Assembly: GCA_900770875.1 (NCBI GenBank)
Contig: CAAGLV010000215.1
Location: 1-9,153, forward strand
DNA: 9,153 bases
Source of the DNA: Flavobacteriales bacterium
Lineage (GTDB): Bacteria > Bacteroidota > Bacteroidia > Flavobacteriales > Weeksellaceae
Direction: 5' to 3'
The notes beneath the pieces were generated by a model. That model was given only the letters and a program-made list of their open reading frames with translations, ran no database searches and was not told where the DNA came from. This document shows, piece after piece, positions 1-7,035 of this stretch. Every line of letters starts with the position of its first letter. Position 1 is the stretch's first letter. Position numbers and translations under genes: made by a program.

Positions 1-516
1 ATAAACTATATTTTTAAACGGTCCGTTTTTTAGGGAAGATTACAAATCATCTTAAATGAAACCATTAATCGTAACGATTCTGTTTATATTGAATTTCGCT
101 CAAATCAGCATTATAATTTTATTATTACAGAGAATAAATTGATTGATTTTGTACAAAATGATGAAGAATATTTCTTTAACAATTTAACGTTATTATACAC
201 CAATCAACAAGGTGAAATATTAAATGATTTAAGAATAAGAGAAAATGATGTTGATAAAAAGAATAAACTATTTTTTGAATACAATTGTAAAAGACAAAAT
301 AAAAATCTTGATTCTATTATATCTTTCACACTAAATAATTCGATAAAACAATTTAAGTTTAAATTAGAGAATGAGTTATTAGAAAAAAATAAGTATAAAA
401 ATTCAGAAAAAATATATCTTCAAATTCAATATGTTTCAAATGTAAATTATCTTAAATATTGTTTTGGTAATTCATTAAACAAGCACTTTAAAAATAATAA
501 AATCGCTTTTTTTTGA
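1..516 (+). pseudogene. 3' part of an unrecognised gene, probably frameshifted or truncated
   Basis: I do not recognise this protein. The open frame ending at the TGA at 514-516 runs back to a TAG at 31-33. Between them there is no ATG or GTG, only a TTG at 139, yet the stretch 34-138 reads like ordinary coding sequence (for example DSVYIEFRSNQHYNFIITEN). Just upstream, the +1 frame is open from 5 to 52 (TIFLNGPFFREDYK) and stops at 53-55. A shift between the two frames somewhere in about 34-52 would join them into one protein. The readable part is about 160 residues, rich in Asn, Lys and Phe, soluble-looking, with no signal peptide, membrane segment or known motif visible. It ends in an eight-T run overlapping its stop. 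The alternatives are a short intact gene starting at TTG 139, or a window edge that simply hides the true start. No clear hairpin terminator follows. Confidence 0.5.
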
Positions 517-642
517 TGGTGTCTTATTAAGTAATAAAGTTATAATAAAATAATTGTTTAGATTTCATTTTCTAAATCATAAAATAAGCTTTACACATTG
601 CTGTTCTATAAAATTGATTAATTTTAACACAAAGATTATTTA

Positions 643-2748
643 ATGTTTAAAAAGAAATTATTTTTTGGAATGTTGATGGGGTCAACTTTACTGATGAATT
701 CTTGTGCTAAATCGGATAATACGGTTTGGGACGAATCGAATTATTTTTATGCCGAAAGCAAATTACCATACGGTACAACAGATTTTAGTAAAGTAAAAAC
801 TGCCGACTTTAAACCTGCTTTGTTAGAAGGAATGCGTCAGCAAATCGAAGAAATTAATAAAATTACCGCAAATACAGAAGCGCCTACTTTCGAAAATACA
901 TTAGTAGAATTAGAAAAATCGGGTCAATTATTAGGTCGTGTAAATTCAACTTTTAATGTTTTAACAGGAACAGAATCAAACGAAGAATTACAAGCTTTAG
1001 AGGAAGAACTTGCCCCTAAATTCGCTGCGCATAGCGATGCGATTTATTTAAATAGTGCTTTATTTGATCGTGTTAAGAAAATTTACGAGCAAAAAGAAAA
1101 ATTAAATCTTGATACAGAATCAGCTCGATTATTAGAAAATTATTACCAAAAATTTGTCTTAGCAGGTGCTGATTTACCTGAAGCTGAAAAAGAAAAATTA
1201 AAGAAGATTAACGAAGAAATCGCTTCTTTAAATACAAAATTTGGTACACAGTTAATGAATGCTACCAAATCGGGTGGAGTTACTTTTACAAAAGAAGAAC
1301 TGGAAGGTTTATCGCAACAAGATTTAGATGCTTTAAAACAAGAAGACGGAACTTATAAAGTTTCTTTATTAAATACAACTCAGCAACCCGAGTTGCAAAA
1401 TTTAAATAAGAAAGAAACACGCCAAAAACTATACGAAGCGGCTTGGAACAGAACTTCGAAAGGCGATGCAAACGATACAAAACAAACCATTTTAGATATC
1501 GCAAATAAACGTGCCGAAAAAGCAAAATTATTAGGTTACGATAATTATGCCCAATGGTCGTTACAATCGCAAATGGCGAAAAATCCGGAAGCGGTAAATC
1601 AATTTTTAGGCGATATGATTAATGTATCTTCTAAAATGGCTGAAAAAGAAGCAGAAGAAATCCAAACATTAATCAACCAAGAAGAAGTTCCTTACGAATT
1701 ATCGGCTGCTGATTGGAATTTCTATTCTGAAAAAATCCGTAAAGCAAAATACGATTTAGACGAAAACGAGATTAAACCTTATTTAGAAGTTTGGTCGATT
1801 TTAGAAAATGGAGTTTTCTTTATGGCCAATCAATTGTATGGAATGACATACGTTGAACGTAAAGATATCCCAACTTGGAACAAAGATGTGCGTGTTTATG
1901 AATTATTCAACGAAGATAAAACGCCAATTGGATTATTTTATGTTGATTTCTTTAAACGCGATTCGAAACAAGGTGGAGCTTGGATGAGCAATATTGTAGA
2001 ACAATCTACTTTATTAAATCAAAAACCTGTAATTTACAATGTTTGCAATTACACAAAAGCGCCAGAAGGTCAGCCAACTTTAATTACGTTTGACGATGCA
2101 ACTACAATGTTCCACGAATTTGGACATGCTTTACATGGTTTATTTGCAACACAAAAATATCCGTCGTTATCGGGTACAAATGTAGCACGCGATTTTGTTG
2201 AGTTTCCTTCTCAATTTCACGAACATTTTGCAACTTATCCTTTGGTTTTGAAAAATTATGCAAAGCATTATAAAACAGGAGAAGTTATGCCTGATGAATT
2301 AATTACTAAAATGGAAAAAGCACGTAATTTTAATAAAGGATATTCGTTAACAGAAATTTTATCGGCTGCCGCTTTAGATATGTCTTGGCATACAGTTGGA
2401 GCTGATGATAAAATTACAGATGCTGAAAAATTTGAGCAAGAGGCTTTAGTTAAAAACAATACAGCGTTAAAATCGGTTCCGCCTCGTTACCGTTCTACCT
2501 TCTTTAACCACGTATTTGGTGGTGGTTATGCCGCAGGATATTACGCATATTTATGGGCCGAAATGTTAGACCACGATGCGTTTGAATGGTTACAAGAAAA
2601 CGGTGGTTTAACACGCGAAAATGGACAAATTTTACGTGAAAAAGTATTCTCTCGTGGAAACTCGGAAGATTATACAGAAATGTATAAAAAGTTTAGAGGA
2701 AAAGAAGCAACGGCTGATGCGATGCTTAAATACCACGGATTAAAATAA
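643..2748 (+). CDS. dcp: M3 family zinc metallopeptidase, Dcp (peptidyl-dipeptidase) type, lipoprotein
   Basis: Zinc-dependent oligopeptidase of peptidase family M3. Members such as E. coli Dcp cleave dipeptides from the C-terminus of short peptides. The 701-residue length is close to Dcp (about 680). The active site is complete. HEFGH lies at 491-495 (zinc ligands H491 and H495, catalytic E492). The third ligand is E520 in DFVEFPSQ, the same 29-residue spacing as in Dcp. The late catalytic-domain motif HVFGGGYAAGYY is at 623-634, with H623 and nearby tyrosines as likely substrate contacts. The N-terminus (MFKKKLFFGMLMG...NSC) is a lipoprotein signal with C21 as the likely lipidated residue, so the enzyme should be anchored in the envelope rather than cytoplasmic. 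A helical N-terminal domain (about 35-240) precedes the catalytic part. The ATG at 643 is chosen because it supplies the whole signal peptide. The gene stands alone and converges on the DUF2798 gene. Exact peptide specificity (Dcp versus OpdA type) is inferred. Confidence 0.93.
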   Translation: MFKKKLFFGMLMGSTLLMNSCAKSDNTVWDESNYFYAESKLPYGTTDFSKVKTADFKPALLEGMRQQIEEINKITANTEAPTFENTLVELEKSGQLLGRVNSTFNVLTGTESNEELQALEEELAPKFAAHSDAIYLNSALFDRVKKIYEQKEKLNLDTESARLLENYYQKFVLAGADLPEAEKEKLKKINEEIASLNTKFGTQLMNATKSGGVTFTKEELEGLSQQDLDALKQEDGTYKVSLLNTTQQPELQNLNKKETRQKLYEAAWNRTSKGDANDTKQTILDIANKRAEKAKLLGYDNYAQWSLQSQMAKNPEAVNQFLGDMINVSSKMAEKEAEEIQTLINQEEVPYELSAADWNFYSEKIRKAKYDLDENEIKPYLEVWSILENGVFFMANQLYGMTYVERKDIPTWNKDVRVYELFNEDKTPIGLFYVDFFKRDSKQGGAWMSNIVEQSTLLNQKPVIYNVCNYTKAPEGQPTLITFDDATTMFHEFGHALHGLFATQKYPSLSGTNVARDFVEFPSQFHEHFATYPLVLKNYAKHYKTGEVMPDELITKMEKARNFNKGYSLTEILSAAALDMSWHTVGADDKITDAEKFEQEALVKNNTALKSVPPRYRSTFFNHVFGGGYAAGYYAYLWAEMLDHDAFEWLQENGGLTRENGQILREKVFSRGNSEDYTEMYKKFRGKEATADAMLKYHGLK

Positions 2749-2771
2749 ATCATAATCGAATAAATAATAAT

Positions 2772-2803
2772 AAAAAAGACGAAACTAAGGTTTCGTCTTT
2801 TTT
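2772..2803. terminator. Bidirectional intrinsic terminator between dcp and the DUF2798 gene
   Basis: A perfect 14-bp stem (2772-2785 paired with 2790-2803) encloses a TAAG loop. Six A on the left and six T on the right give a U-run in either direction. It lies 23 bases after the dcp stop and 4 bases beyond the stop of the opposing gene, so it can end both convergent transcripts. Confidence 0.9.
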
Positions 2804-2807
2804 GTTA

Positions 2808-3299
2808 TTATTTAATTTTTATCGGCTCAACGATTGTTCCTACAGGAAAAAGTTTTCTAAAAATAGTTCCAACTAAAGGTCCTGCAATTAAAACTTGTAA
2901 AGGATAAGCCATTGCAAAGTTATAAGGCATGCTAATTAACCAATTTTGCACCCAATTTTCATCGAAATCATTAAAAATTAAAGCACATAAAAAAGACATA
3001 CAAATTACCATTTGCGTTACGAAGCATAAAGCCGAAATTAAAATCATTTTTGGTAATGAATCTGTTTGTTTTACAAATTTAGAAATTAAAAACATGGCAG
3101 ATTTTCCTACAAATAAAGTTTCTACAACAAAGGCAAGCGTATAAGTAATTGGAAAAATTAACCAAGCTTTTTGAATGGCTTGTAAAGTAAAACCTTCGTG
3201 TCGCACAACATTGTATGTTGTCATAACAAAAGCCATTACGAAAACCATCAAAAGTGTATAAACTAAATTTTCTTTTTTATTTACGGGCATCTGAATCAT
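2808..3299 (-). CDS. DUF2798-type small integral membrane protein
   Basis: The function of this family is unknown. The 163-residue protein has four hydrophobic helices at about 12-29, 45-65, 84-108 and 121-143, so it should sit in the inner membrane. Two halves resemble each other. Helix 2 reads WLIFPITYTLAF...VGK and helix 4 reads NWLISMPYNFAMAYPLQVL...VG, each after an acidic or polar link. This fits a tandem pair of DUF2798 units; the family name comes from memory of such proteins, not from a search. Methionine is frequent in helix 1 (LLMVFVMAFVM). Two in-frame starts are possible: ATG at 3299, and ATG at 3290, which gives MPVNKKEN and resembles family N-termini better. The longer form is listed. 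It is divergent from yebC and shares its terminator with dcp. No good promoter match was seen upstream on this strand. Confidence 0.75.
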   Translation of the reverse strand: MIQMPVNKKENLVYTLLMVFVMAFVMTTYNVVRHEGFTLQAIQKAWLIFPITYTLAFVVETLFVGKSAMFLISKFVKQTDSLPKMILISALCFVTQMVICMSFLCALIFNDFDENWVQNWLISMPYNFAMAYPLQVLIAGPLVGTIFRKLFPVGTIVEPIKIK

Positions 3300-3517
3300 A
3301 AAATAATATTTATTTAAAGTTTTTAAAAGACGCGAAATTAATAGATTAATATTATAAAGTTTTATTTATAAAATAGTATTTGATTATAAAGTGAATCAAT
3401 TATTTTGATTTACATTAACGATTACATAATTCAATCCTTATTTTATTAAAATGAATAGGTTTATGCTTGGATTTTTTTTGCTAAAACGATAAATTTGCGT
3501 CAATAAAATATTAATCA
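3300..3517. other. Divergent intergenic region between the DUF2798 gene and yebC
   Basis: This 218-base A/T-rich spacer separates two divergently transcribed genes. Its right end carries the yebC promoter described separately. On the other strand I see only a poor -7-like match (CGAAATTA on the + strand at 3333-3340) without a partner -33 element. I see no convincing small gene, RNA gene or stable hairpin in it. Confidence 0.6.
3467..3497 (+). promoter_or_regulatory. Bacteroidota-type promoter of yebC
   Basis: TTG at 3467-3469 is followed after 20 bases by TAAATTTG at 3490-3497 (then C). This matches the known Flavobacterium/Bacteroides vegetative pattern TTG-N17-23-TAnnTTTG exactly. Transcription would start near 3503-3506, leaving a leader of only about a dozen bases before the ATG at 3518. 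No strong Shine-Dalgarno is visible, as is usual in this phylum. Confidence 0.65.
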
Positions 3518-4252
3518 ATGGGAAGAGCTTTTGAATTTAGAAAAGGGCGTAAAATGAAACGTTGGGCAGCTATGTCTAAAGCGTTTACAAAAATTGGGAA
3601 AGATATCGTAATGGCTGTTAAAGCTGGTGGTCCCGACCCGCACTCTAACTCTCAATTACGTGCAGTTATCCAAAATGCGAAAGCGGCAAACATGCCTAAA
3701 GATAACATTGAGCGTGCGATTAAAAAAGCATCTGATAAAAATACAGAAAACTATAAAGAGGTTCTTTTTGAAGGATATGGACTTCATGGAATTGCTATTT
3801 TAGTTGAAACTTCTACAAATAACAACAACCGTACAGTTGCAAATGTTCGTTCTTATTTTAATAAATGTGGTGGTCAATTAGGGACACAAGGTTCTGTAGA
3901 ATTTATGTTCGATCATATCTGTAACTTCAAAATTCAGAAACCTGAAGGTGCTGATATGGAAGAATTAGAATTCGAGATGATTGATTATGGTGTAGAAGAA
4001 ATCTTTGAAGATGAAGATGGAATCGTTTTAATTGCACCTTTCGAAAATTACGGAACTATCTTTAAATCGTTAGAAGAAGGTGGTTACGAAATTATTTCTT
4101 CTGAGTTTGAACGCATCCCTCAAACAACTAAAGAATTAACTGCAGAGCAAAAAGCTGACATCGAAAAATTATTAGAAAAATTTGACGAAGACGAAGACGT
4201 TAACCACGTTTATCATACCATGCAAGAAGACGACGAAGAGGAAGAAGCTTAA
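3518..4252 (+). CDS. yebC: YebC/PmpR/TACO1 family protein (translation factor or regulator)
   Basis: The 244-residue protein matches the family length (about 240) and shows its landmarks. The basic N-terminus carries the conserved KAFTKIGKDI around 21-30. The segment about 36-70 holds AGGPDPHSNSQLR, then the AKAANMPKDNIERAIKKA helix. EGYGLHGIAILVE (about 85-97) is followed by the NRTVANVR motif and the GGQLGTQGSVEFMF segment (about 118-131). The C-terminus is strongly acidic (QEDDEEEEA). The family was long annotated as a transcriptional regulator (PmpR in Pseudomonas). The mitochondrial member TACO1 and recent bacterial work point instead to a role in translation, helping ribosomes through difficult sequences such as proline runs. 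Which applies here is inference. The protein is cytoplasmic. The gene is monocistronic, with its own promoter and terminator. The MGRAFEFRKGRK start is the usual Bacteroidota form, which supports the chosen ATG. Confidence 0.95.
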   Translation: MGRAFEFRKGRKMKRWAAMSKAFTKIGKDIVMAVKAGGPDPHSNSQLRAVIQNAKAANMPKDNIERAIKKASDKNTENYKEVLFEGYGLHGIAILVETSTNNNNRTVANVRSYFNKCGGQLGTQGSVEFMFDHICNFKIQKPEGADMEELEFEMIDYGVEEIFEDEDGIVLIAPFENYGTIFKSLEEGGYEIISSEFERIPQTTKELTAEQKADIEKLLEKFDEDEDVNHVYHTMQEDDEEEEA

Positions 4253-4276
4253 TTTCTTTTTTTTCAACACATTTAA

Positions 4277-4307
4277 AAAGCCGCTCTATTTGAGCGGCTT
4301 TCTTTTT
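4277..4307. terminator. Intrinsic terminator between yebC and the T9SS cargo gene
   Basis: A 10-bp stem, AAAGCCGCTC (4277-4286) with GAGCGGCTTT (4292-4301), has a five-base loop and is followed by CTTTTT for the yebC direction. The T-run overlaps the opposing gene's stop codon (4306-4308). On the minus strand the hairpin is followed by TT and A bases, so termination there is probably weaker but still plausible. Confidence 0.88.
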
Positions 4308-6015
4308 ATCTTACAATTATTTTCTGTGTAATTGCTTCGTTATTTATATTGGTTACTTTTATAAAATAAGTTCCGGTTGTTAAACTAGGAAAATGTAAAA
4401 AATGGCGATTAATTAAATGTGCTTTTTGTTCGTAAACTTTTTGCCCAATTACATTATAAATTTCTATAACAGAATTTTTAGCTAAATAACCATCTATTGT
4501 TAGCTGTTTATTTTTGGTTGGATTAGGGTAAATTTTTATAGTATAATTAGCTAAATCGGTTGTATTTAAATAATTTATTGGCGAAAATAATGCCGCATAA
4601 AAAAACTCATTCCCATTACTCATTTGTAGTGTTACATTAGGTTGATATGCATTAGGAGTTGTAATTCTGCTATCAGATCTTGTATTTCCAAAAAGATAAA
4701 ATGTGTCTTCCGAAACCGGATAAATAAAACTTTCTACATCAATTTTGTTTCCACCAAAATAACTTCCATAAATTAATTGTCCATTGCTATTAAATTTCAT
4801 CAAAAAAGCATCAAATTCGTCATCTTTATTTGGCTGCTCCATATAATCAGTATTAATTAAACCTGTTGAGGCAAGTGTCATTCCATTAATATAAATTTTA
4901 TCATCTAAAAAAGATAAAGATGGTGCATAAGCAATTGTAAATGCATCACTTGTTAAATAAGTTCCCCAAATGGGATGAAGATCAAAATCAAATTTACCTA
5001 AATAGGCACTTGATCTGTTTTGAATTGTAGGTTGATAAGCATCACTCGAAATAATATTTGGATTCTGAAAACCTCCACGTAAAGACCCTAAAGCATATAA
5101 ACTATTGTTGTGCTGTTTAATAAAAAATTTATTTTCAAATATATTATTATCTCCAAAATAAGTTCCGTAAATGTACGATCCATTGGTTGGATTTAACCTT
5201 AAATAGATAATGTTAGATGGCGACGACTGTGCGCTTGTTGGTGATAAAAGCGCATCGAAAGGGTTATTTACATCATATCTATTGGCACTAGATCCCAATG
5301 CTACAACTTCGTTATTAATAATTTGTAAAGAATACGTAACATAATAATGAGTATAAACATTCCAAATTACTTCACCTTGTTGGTTTAATTTTAAAACTAA
5401 TCCATTAGAATCTAAAGCCGAATTATAGGTTGCATTAAACCCTACATATTGTGGTATAAAAGGTTTACTTTCGGAACTATCCTCAAAGACATAAGTGTTA
5501 AAATCTTGATCGATAAGATAATTATTTCCTATGTTATTGGTATCAAAAAATGGGCTAAAATAATTTAAACCAAGTTGGGTTTCGATAACCGTATATGTAT
5601 AATCATCGTGTAATTCGCCAACGAAATAAGGGGAATTAGCATCTACTTTTCCAATAAAATAATTAGGATTGGGGTGATTTATATTTCTAGAAAAATGCAC
5701 TAAATTTAAATACCCATATTGTACCATTTCACCATCTAAATTTAACTCTGCATATGTAATGTACTTTTTAATGGCAGAAATTTGATTAGAGGAATTAGTA
5801 GGCAATACACGATTATTAAGTTCCTCTAAGTCGGATGAATTAATAGACTCTATATTTCCAAAAATTTGTAAATGATCGCCTTTTAACCTTTCGTAAACAG
5901 GTTCGGACGGATATACACCTATGTAGGTTGCCCACGTTCGTTTATATTGCGAAAAGTTTTGCGCATAAGATACAATGGACAATAGTAATAGTCCAAAAAA
6001 ATAAAAATTCTTCAT
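4306..6015 (-). CDS. Secreted T9SS cargo protein with propeller-like repeats and type A sorting domain
   Basis: This 569-residue protein has no assignable enzymatic role. A signal peptide (MKNFYFFGLLLLSIVSYAQ) should be cleaved after Q19. The last 80 residues (about 490-569) form a T9SS type A C-terminal sorting domain. They carry IKIYPNPTKNKQLTID near 493-508, IEIYNVIGQKVYEQ near 517-530 and the closing GTYFIKV...ITQKIIVR. The protein is therefore expected on the cell surface or released by type IX secretion. The middle carries a recurring motif at W218, Y283, W350 and Y416 (WNVYTH, YGTYFG, WGTYLT, YGSYFG), each after a strand such as AFLMKFNSNGQLI, with a period of about 66 residues. Another copy, WATYIG, is at 28. 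AYQPT and AYQPN recur at 326 and 456. This resembles SBBP-type beta-propeller repeats, an inference from the pattern. No catalytic motif is visible. The gene is probably transcribed alone, since a terminator lies upstream after sodA. Confidence 0.88.
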   Translation of the reverse strand: MKNFYFFGLLLLSIVSYAQNFSQYKRTWATYIGVYPSEPVYERLKGDHLQIFGNIESINSSDLEELNNRVLPTNSSNQISAIKKYITYAELNLDGEMVQYGYLNLVHFSRNINHPNPNYFIGKVDANSPYFVGELHDDYTYTVIETQLGLNYFSPFFDTNNIGNNYLIDQDFNTYVFEDSSESKPFIPQYVGFNATYNSALDSNGLVLKLNQQGEVIWNVYTHYYVTYSLQIINNEVVALGSSANRYDVNNPFDALLSPTSAQSSPSNIIYLRLNPTNGSYIYGTYFGDNNIFENKFFIKQHNNSLYALGSLRGGFQNPNIISSDAYQPTIQNRSSAYLGKFDFDLHPIWGTYLTSDAFTIAYAPSLSFLDDKIYINGMTLASTGLINTDYMEQPNKDDEFDAFLMKFNSNGQLIYGSYFGGNKIDVESFIYPVSEDTFYLFGNTRSDSRITTPNAYQPNVTLQMSNGNEFFYAALFSPINYLNTTDLANYTIKIYPNPTKNKQLTIDGYLAKNSVIEIYNVIGQKVYEQKAHLINRHFLHFPSLTTGTYFIKVTNINNEAITQKIIVR

Positions 6016-6045
6016 ATCGTGTTATTAGTGTTATTGTTAAAGCTA

Positions 6046-6074
6046 TTTTTTATACACCTAAGTGTATTAAAAAA
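6046..6074. repeat. Inverted repeat upstream of the T9SS cargo gene
   Basis: ATACAC (6052-6057) pairs with GTGTAT (6062-6067) around CTAA. Six T on the left and six A on the right (6046-6051, 6069-6074) can extend the stem across one bulged base. The A-run is shared with the neighbouring sodA terminator, so the two stems compete for it. It could be a second terminator stem or a protein-binding site in the T9SS gene's leader. A weak -7-like TAGCTTTA on the minus strand (6038-6045) lies just downstream of it. Confidence 0.4.
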
Positions 6075-6096
6075 CTCTCCATTTTGGAGAGTTTTT
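6069..6096 (-). terminator. Intrinsic terminator of the superoxide dismutase gene
   Basis: CTCTCC (6075-6080) pairs with GGAGAG (6086-6091), extended by five A/T pairs to an 11-bp stem with a five-base loop. On the minus strand it starts 6 bases after the sod stop and is followed by a run of U. It separates sodA from the T9SS cargo gene only 87 bases downstream. Confidence 0.85.
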
Positions 6097-6102
6097 ATCA
6101 AT

Positions 6103-6894
6103 TTATTTTTTAGCTTTTTTGTAGTAATTTTCTACTTGCTTCCAATCTAAAACATTAAAAAAGGCGTCAACATAATCGGCTCTTAAATTTTTATATTTTA
6201 AATAATAGGCATGTTCCCAAACATCTATCCCTAAAATTGGAATTCCTTGCACTTCGGCAACCGACATTAATGGGTTATCTTGATTTGGCGTTGATGTTAC
6301 AGCTAAAGTTCCGTCTGGTTTTAAAATTAACCAAGCCCAACCCGATCCAAATTGTTTTGTTGCAGCATCTTTTAATTGTGCTTTTAAACCATCTAAAGAA
6401 CCAAATGTTTCGTTAATTTGTTTTAATAACTCGCTTTTATCATCCAACTGATTTGGCGTTGGAGACATAATATCAAAATAAAGCATATGGTTATATAAAC
6501 CTCCACCATTGTTACGAATAGCTTTATTTGCTATTGCATTATCGTCTTTTAATAAATTTACAAGATCAGCTTCGGTTATATTTGCTTCTTTTAACGCTTT
6601 ATTTAAATTATTTACATAAGCCAAATAATGTTTACCATAATGCGTCTCCATGGTTTTAGGATCAATATAATTTGCGAGCTCGTCATATCCATATTTTAAC
6701 GTTTTTATTTGATAAACGCCAGGATCTGCTTTTACATCAGTAGGACTTCCTACAGGTTCTTCAACTTTTACTGAATCCTTTACTTCTGTAGAAGGTTTAG
6801 TTTCTGTTACACCTTCTTGCTGCGATTTATTATCACAAGCCTGAAATGCAAAAAAACTAAATATAACTGTAGCAATATATAGATGTCTTTTCAT
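6103..6894 (-). CDS. sodA: Lipoprotein Fe/Mn-type superoxide dismutase, Mn-like residues
   Basis: Converts superoxide to hydrogen peroxide and oxygen. Of 263 residues, 1-20 form a lipoprotein signal ending FQAC (C20 lipidated). A charged Glu/Lys/Ser/Thr-rich linker runs to about 58, then a complete SOD of about 200 residues. The metal ligands are all present: H85 (METHYGKHY), H136 (YNHMLYF), D224 and H228 (DVWEHAYYLKY). The gateway residues H89 and Y93 and the second-shell W226 are also there. Q205 in TPNQDNPLM is the glutamine position of Mn enzymes. The residue four before H136, where Fe enzymes carry glutamine, is G132. A Mn or cambialistic enzyme is therefore more likely than a strict Fe one. 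The signal places it outside the cytoplasm, which is unusual against E. coli SodA but seen in Bacteroidota. The ATG at 6894 is fixed by the signal peptide. The gene has its own terminator, and the hemE terminator lies upstream, so it is probably monocistronic. Symbol by residue pattern. Confidence 0.92.
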   Translation of the reverse strand: MKRHLYIATVIFSFFAFQACDNKSQQEGVTETKPSTEVKDSVKVEEPVGSPTDVKADPGVYQIKTLKYGYDELANYIDPKTMETHYGKHYLAYVNNLNKALKEANITEADLVNLLKDDNAIANKAIRNNGGGLYNHMLYFDIMSPTPNQLDDKSELLKQINETFGSLDGLKAQLKDAATKQFGSGWAWLILKPDGTLAVTSTPNQDNPLMSVAEVQGIPILGIDVWEHAYYLKYKNLRADYVDAFFNVLDWKQVENYYKKAKK

Positions 6895-6926
6895 TTTTAT
6901 AATTTGTGCTCTGATTTCTTATTGCT

Positions 6927-6934
6927 AAAATATA
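6927..6934 (-). promoter_or_regulatory. Possible -7 element of the sodA promoter
   Basis: On the minus strand this reads TATATTTT, one base off TAnnTTTG, about 33 bases before the sodA ATG. No clear TTG is found at the expected spacing upstream, so this is only a candidate. A promoter must lie somewhere in 6895-6985 if the hemE terminator works. Confidence 0.25.
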
Positions 6935-6986
6935 GTAATTTTAAGTTAATGTAAAAGTTTTTAAGATGTTTTTTTGTTAAATAAAT

Positions 6987-7014
6987 AAAAAAAGAGCTCA
7001 AATTTGAGCTCTTT
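6987..7014 (-). terminator. Intrinsic terminator of the hemCDE operon
   Basis: A perfect 24-base palindrome (6991-7014, AAAGAGCTCAAA and its complement) forms a stem of about 10 bp with a four-base AATT loop. It begins 21 bases after the hemE stop. On the minus strand it is followed by a run of seven T and more A/T. It also insulates sodA from haem-operon transcription. Confidence 0.88.
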
Positions 7015-7035
7015 AATAATATCATTAATTTTTTA

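Noticed and set aside
1286..1525. 79-codon open frame on the minus strand inside the peptidase gene
   Set aside because: It lies wholly within a confidently identified gene, resembles no family, and is explained by the A/T-rich codon pattern of the + strand gene.
2268..2459. 63-codon open frame on the minus strand inside the peptidase gene
   Set aside because: Antisense shadow of conserved catalytic-domain codons; no independent start signal or motif.
2929..3144. 71-codon open frame on the plus strand opposite the DUF2798 gene
   Set aside because: Antisense to the clear four-helix membrane protein; its composition is that of a complementary-strand shadow.
3300..3517. Possible small RNA or riboswitch in the divergent spacer
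   Set aside because: No stable hairpin or known aptamer pattern is visible; only the yebC promoter can be supported.
5928..6113. 61-codon open frame on the plus strand across the T9SS gene start and spacer
   Set aside because: It runs through two hairpins and the reverse complement of a signal peptide; no recognisable protein features.
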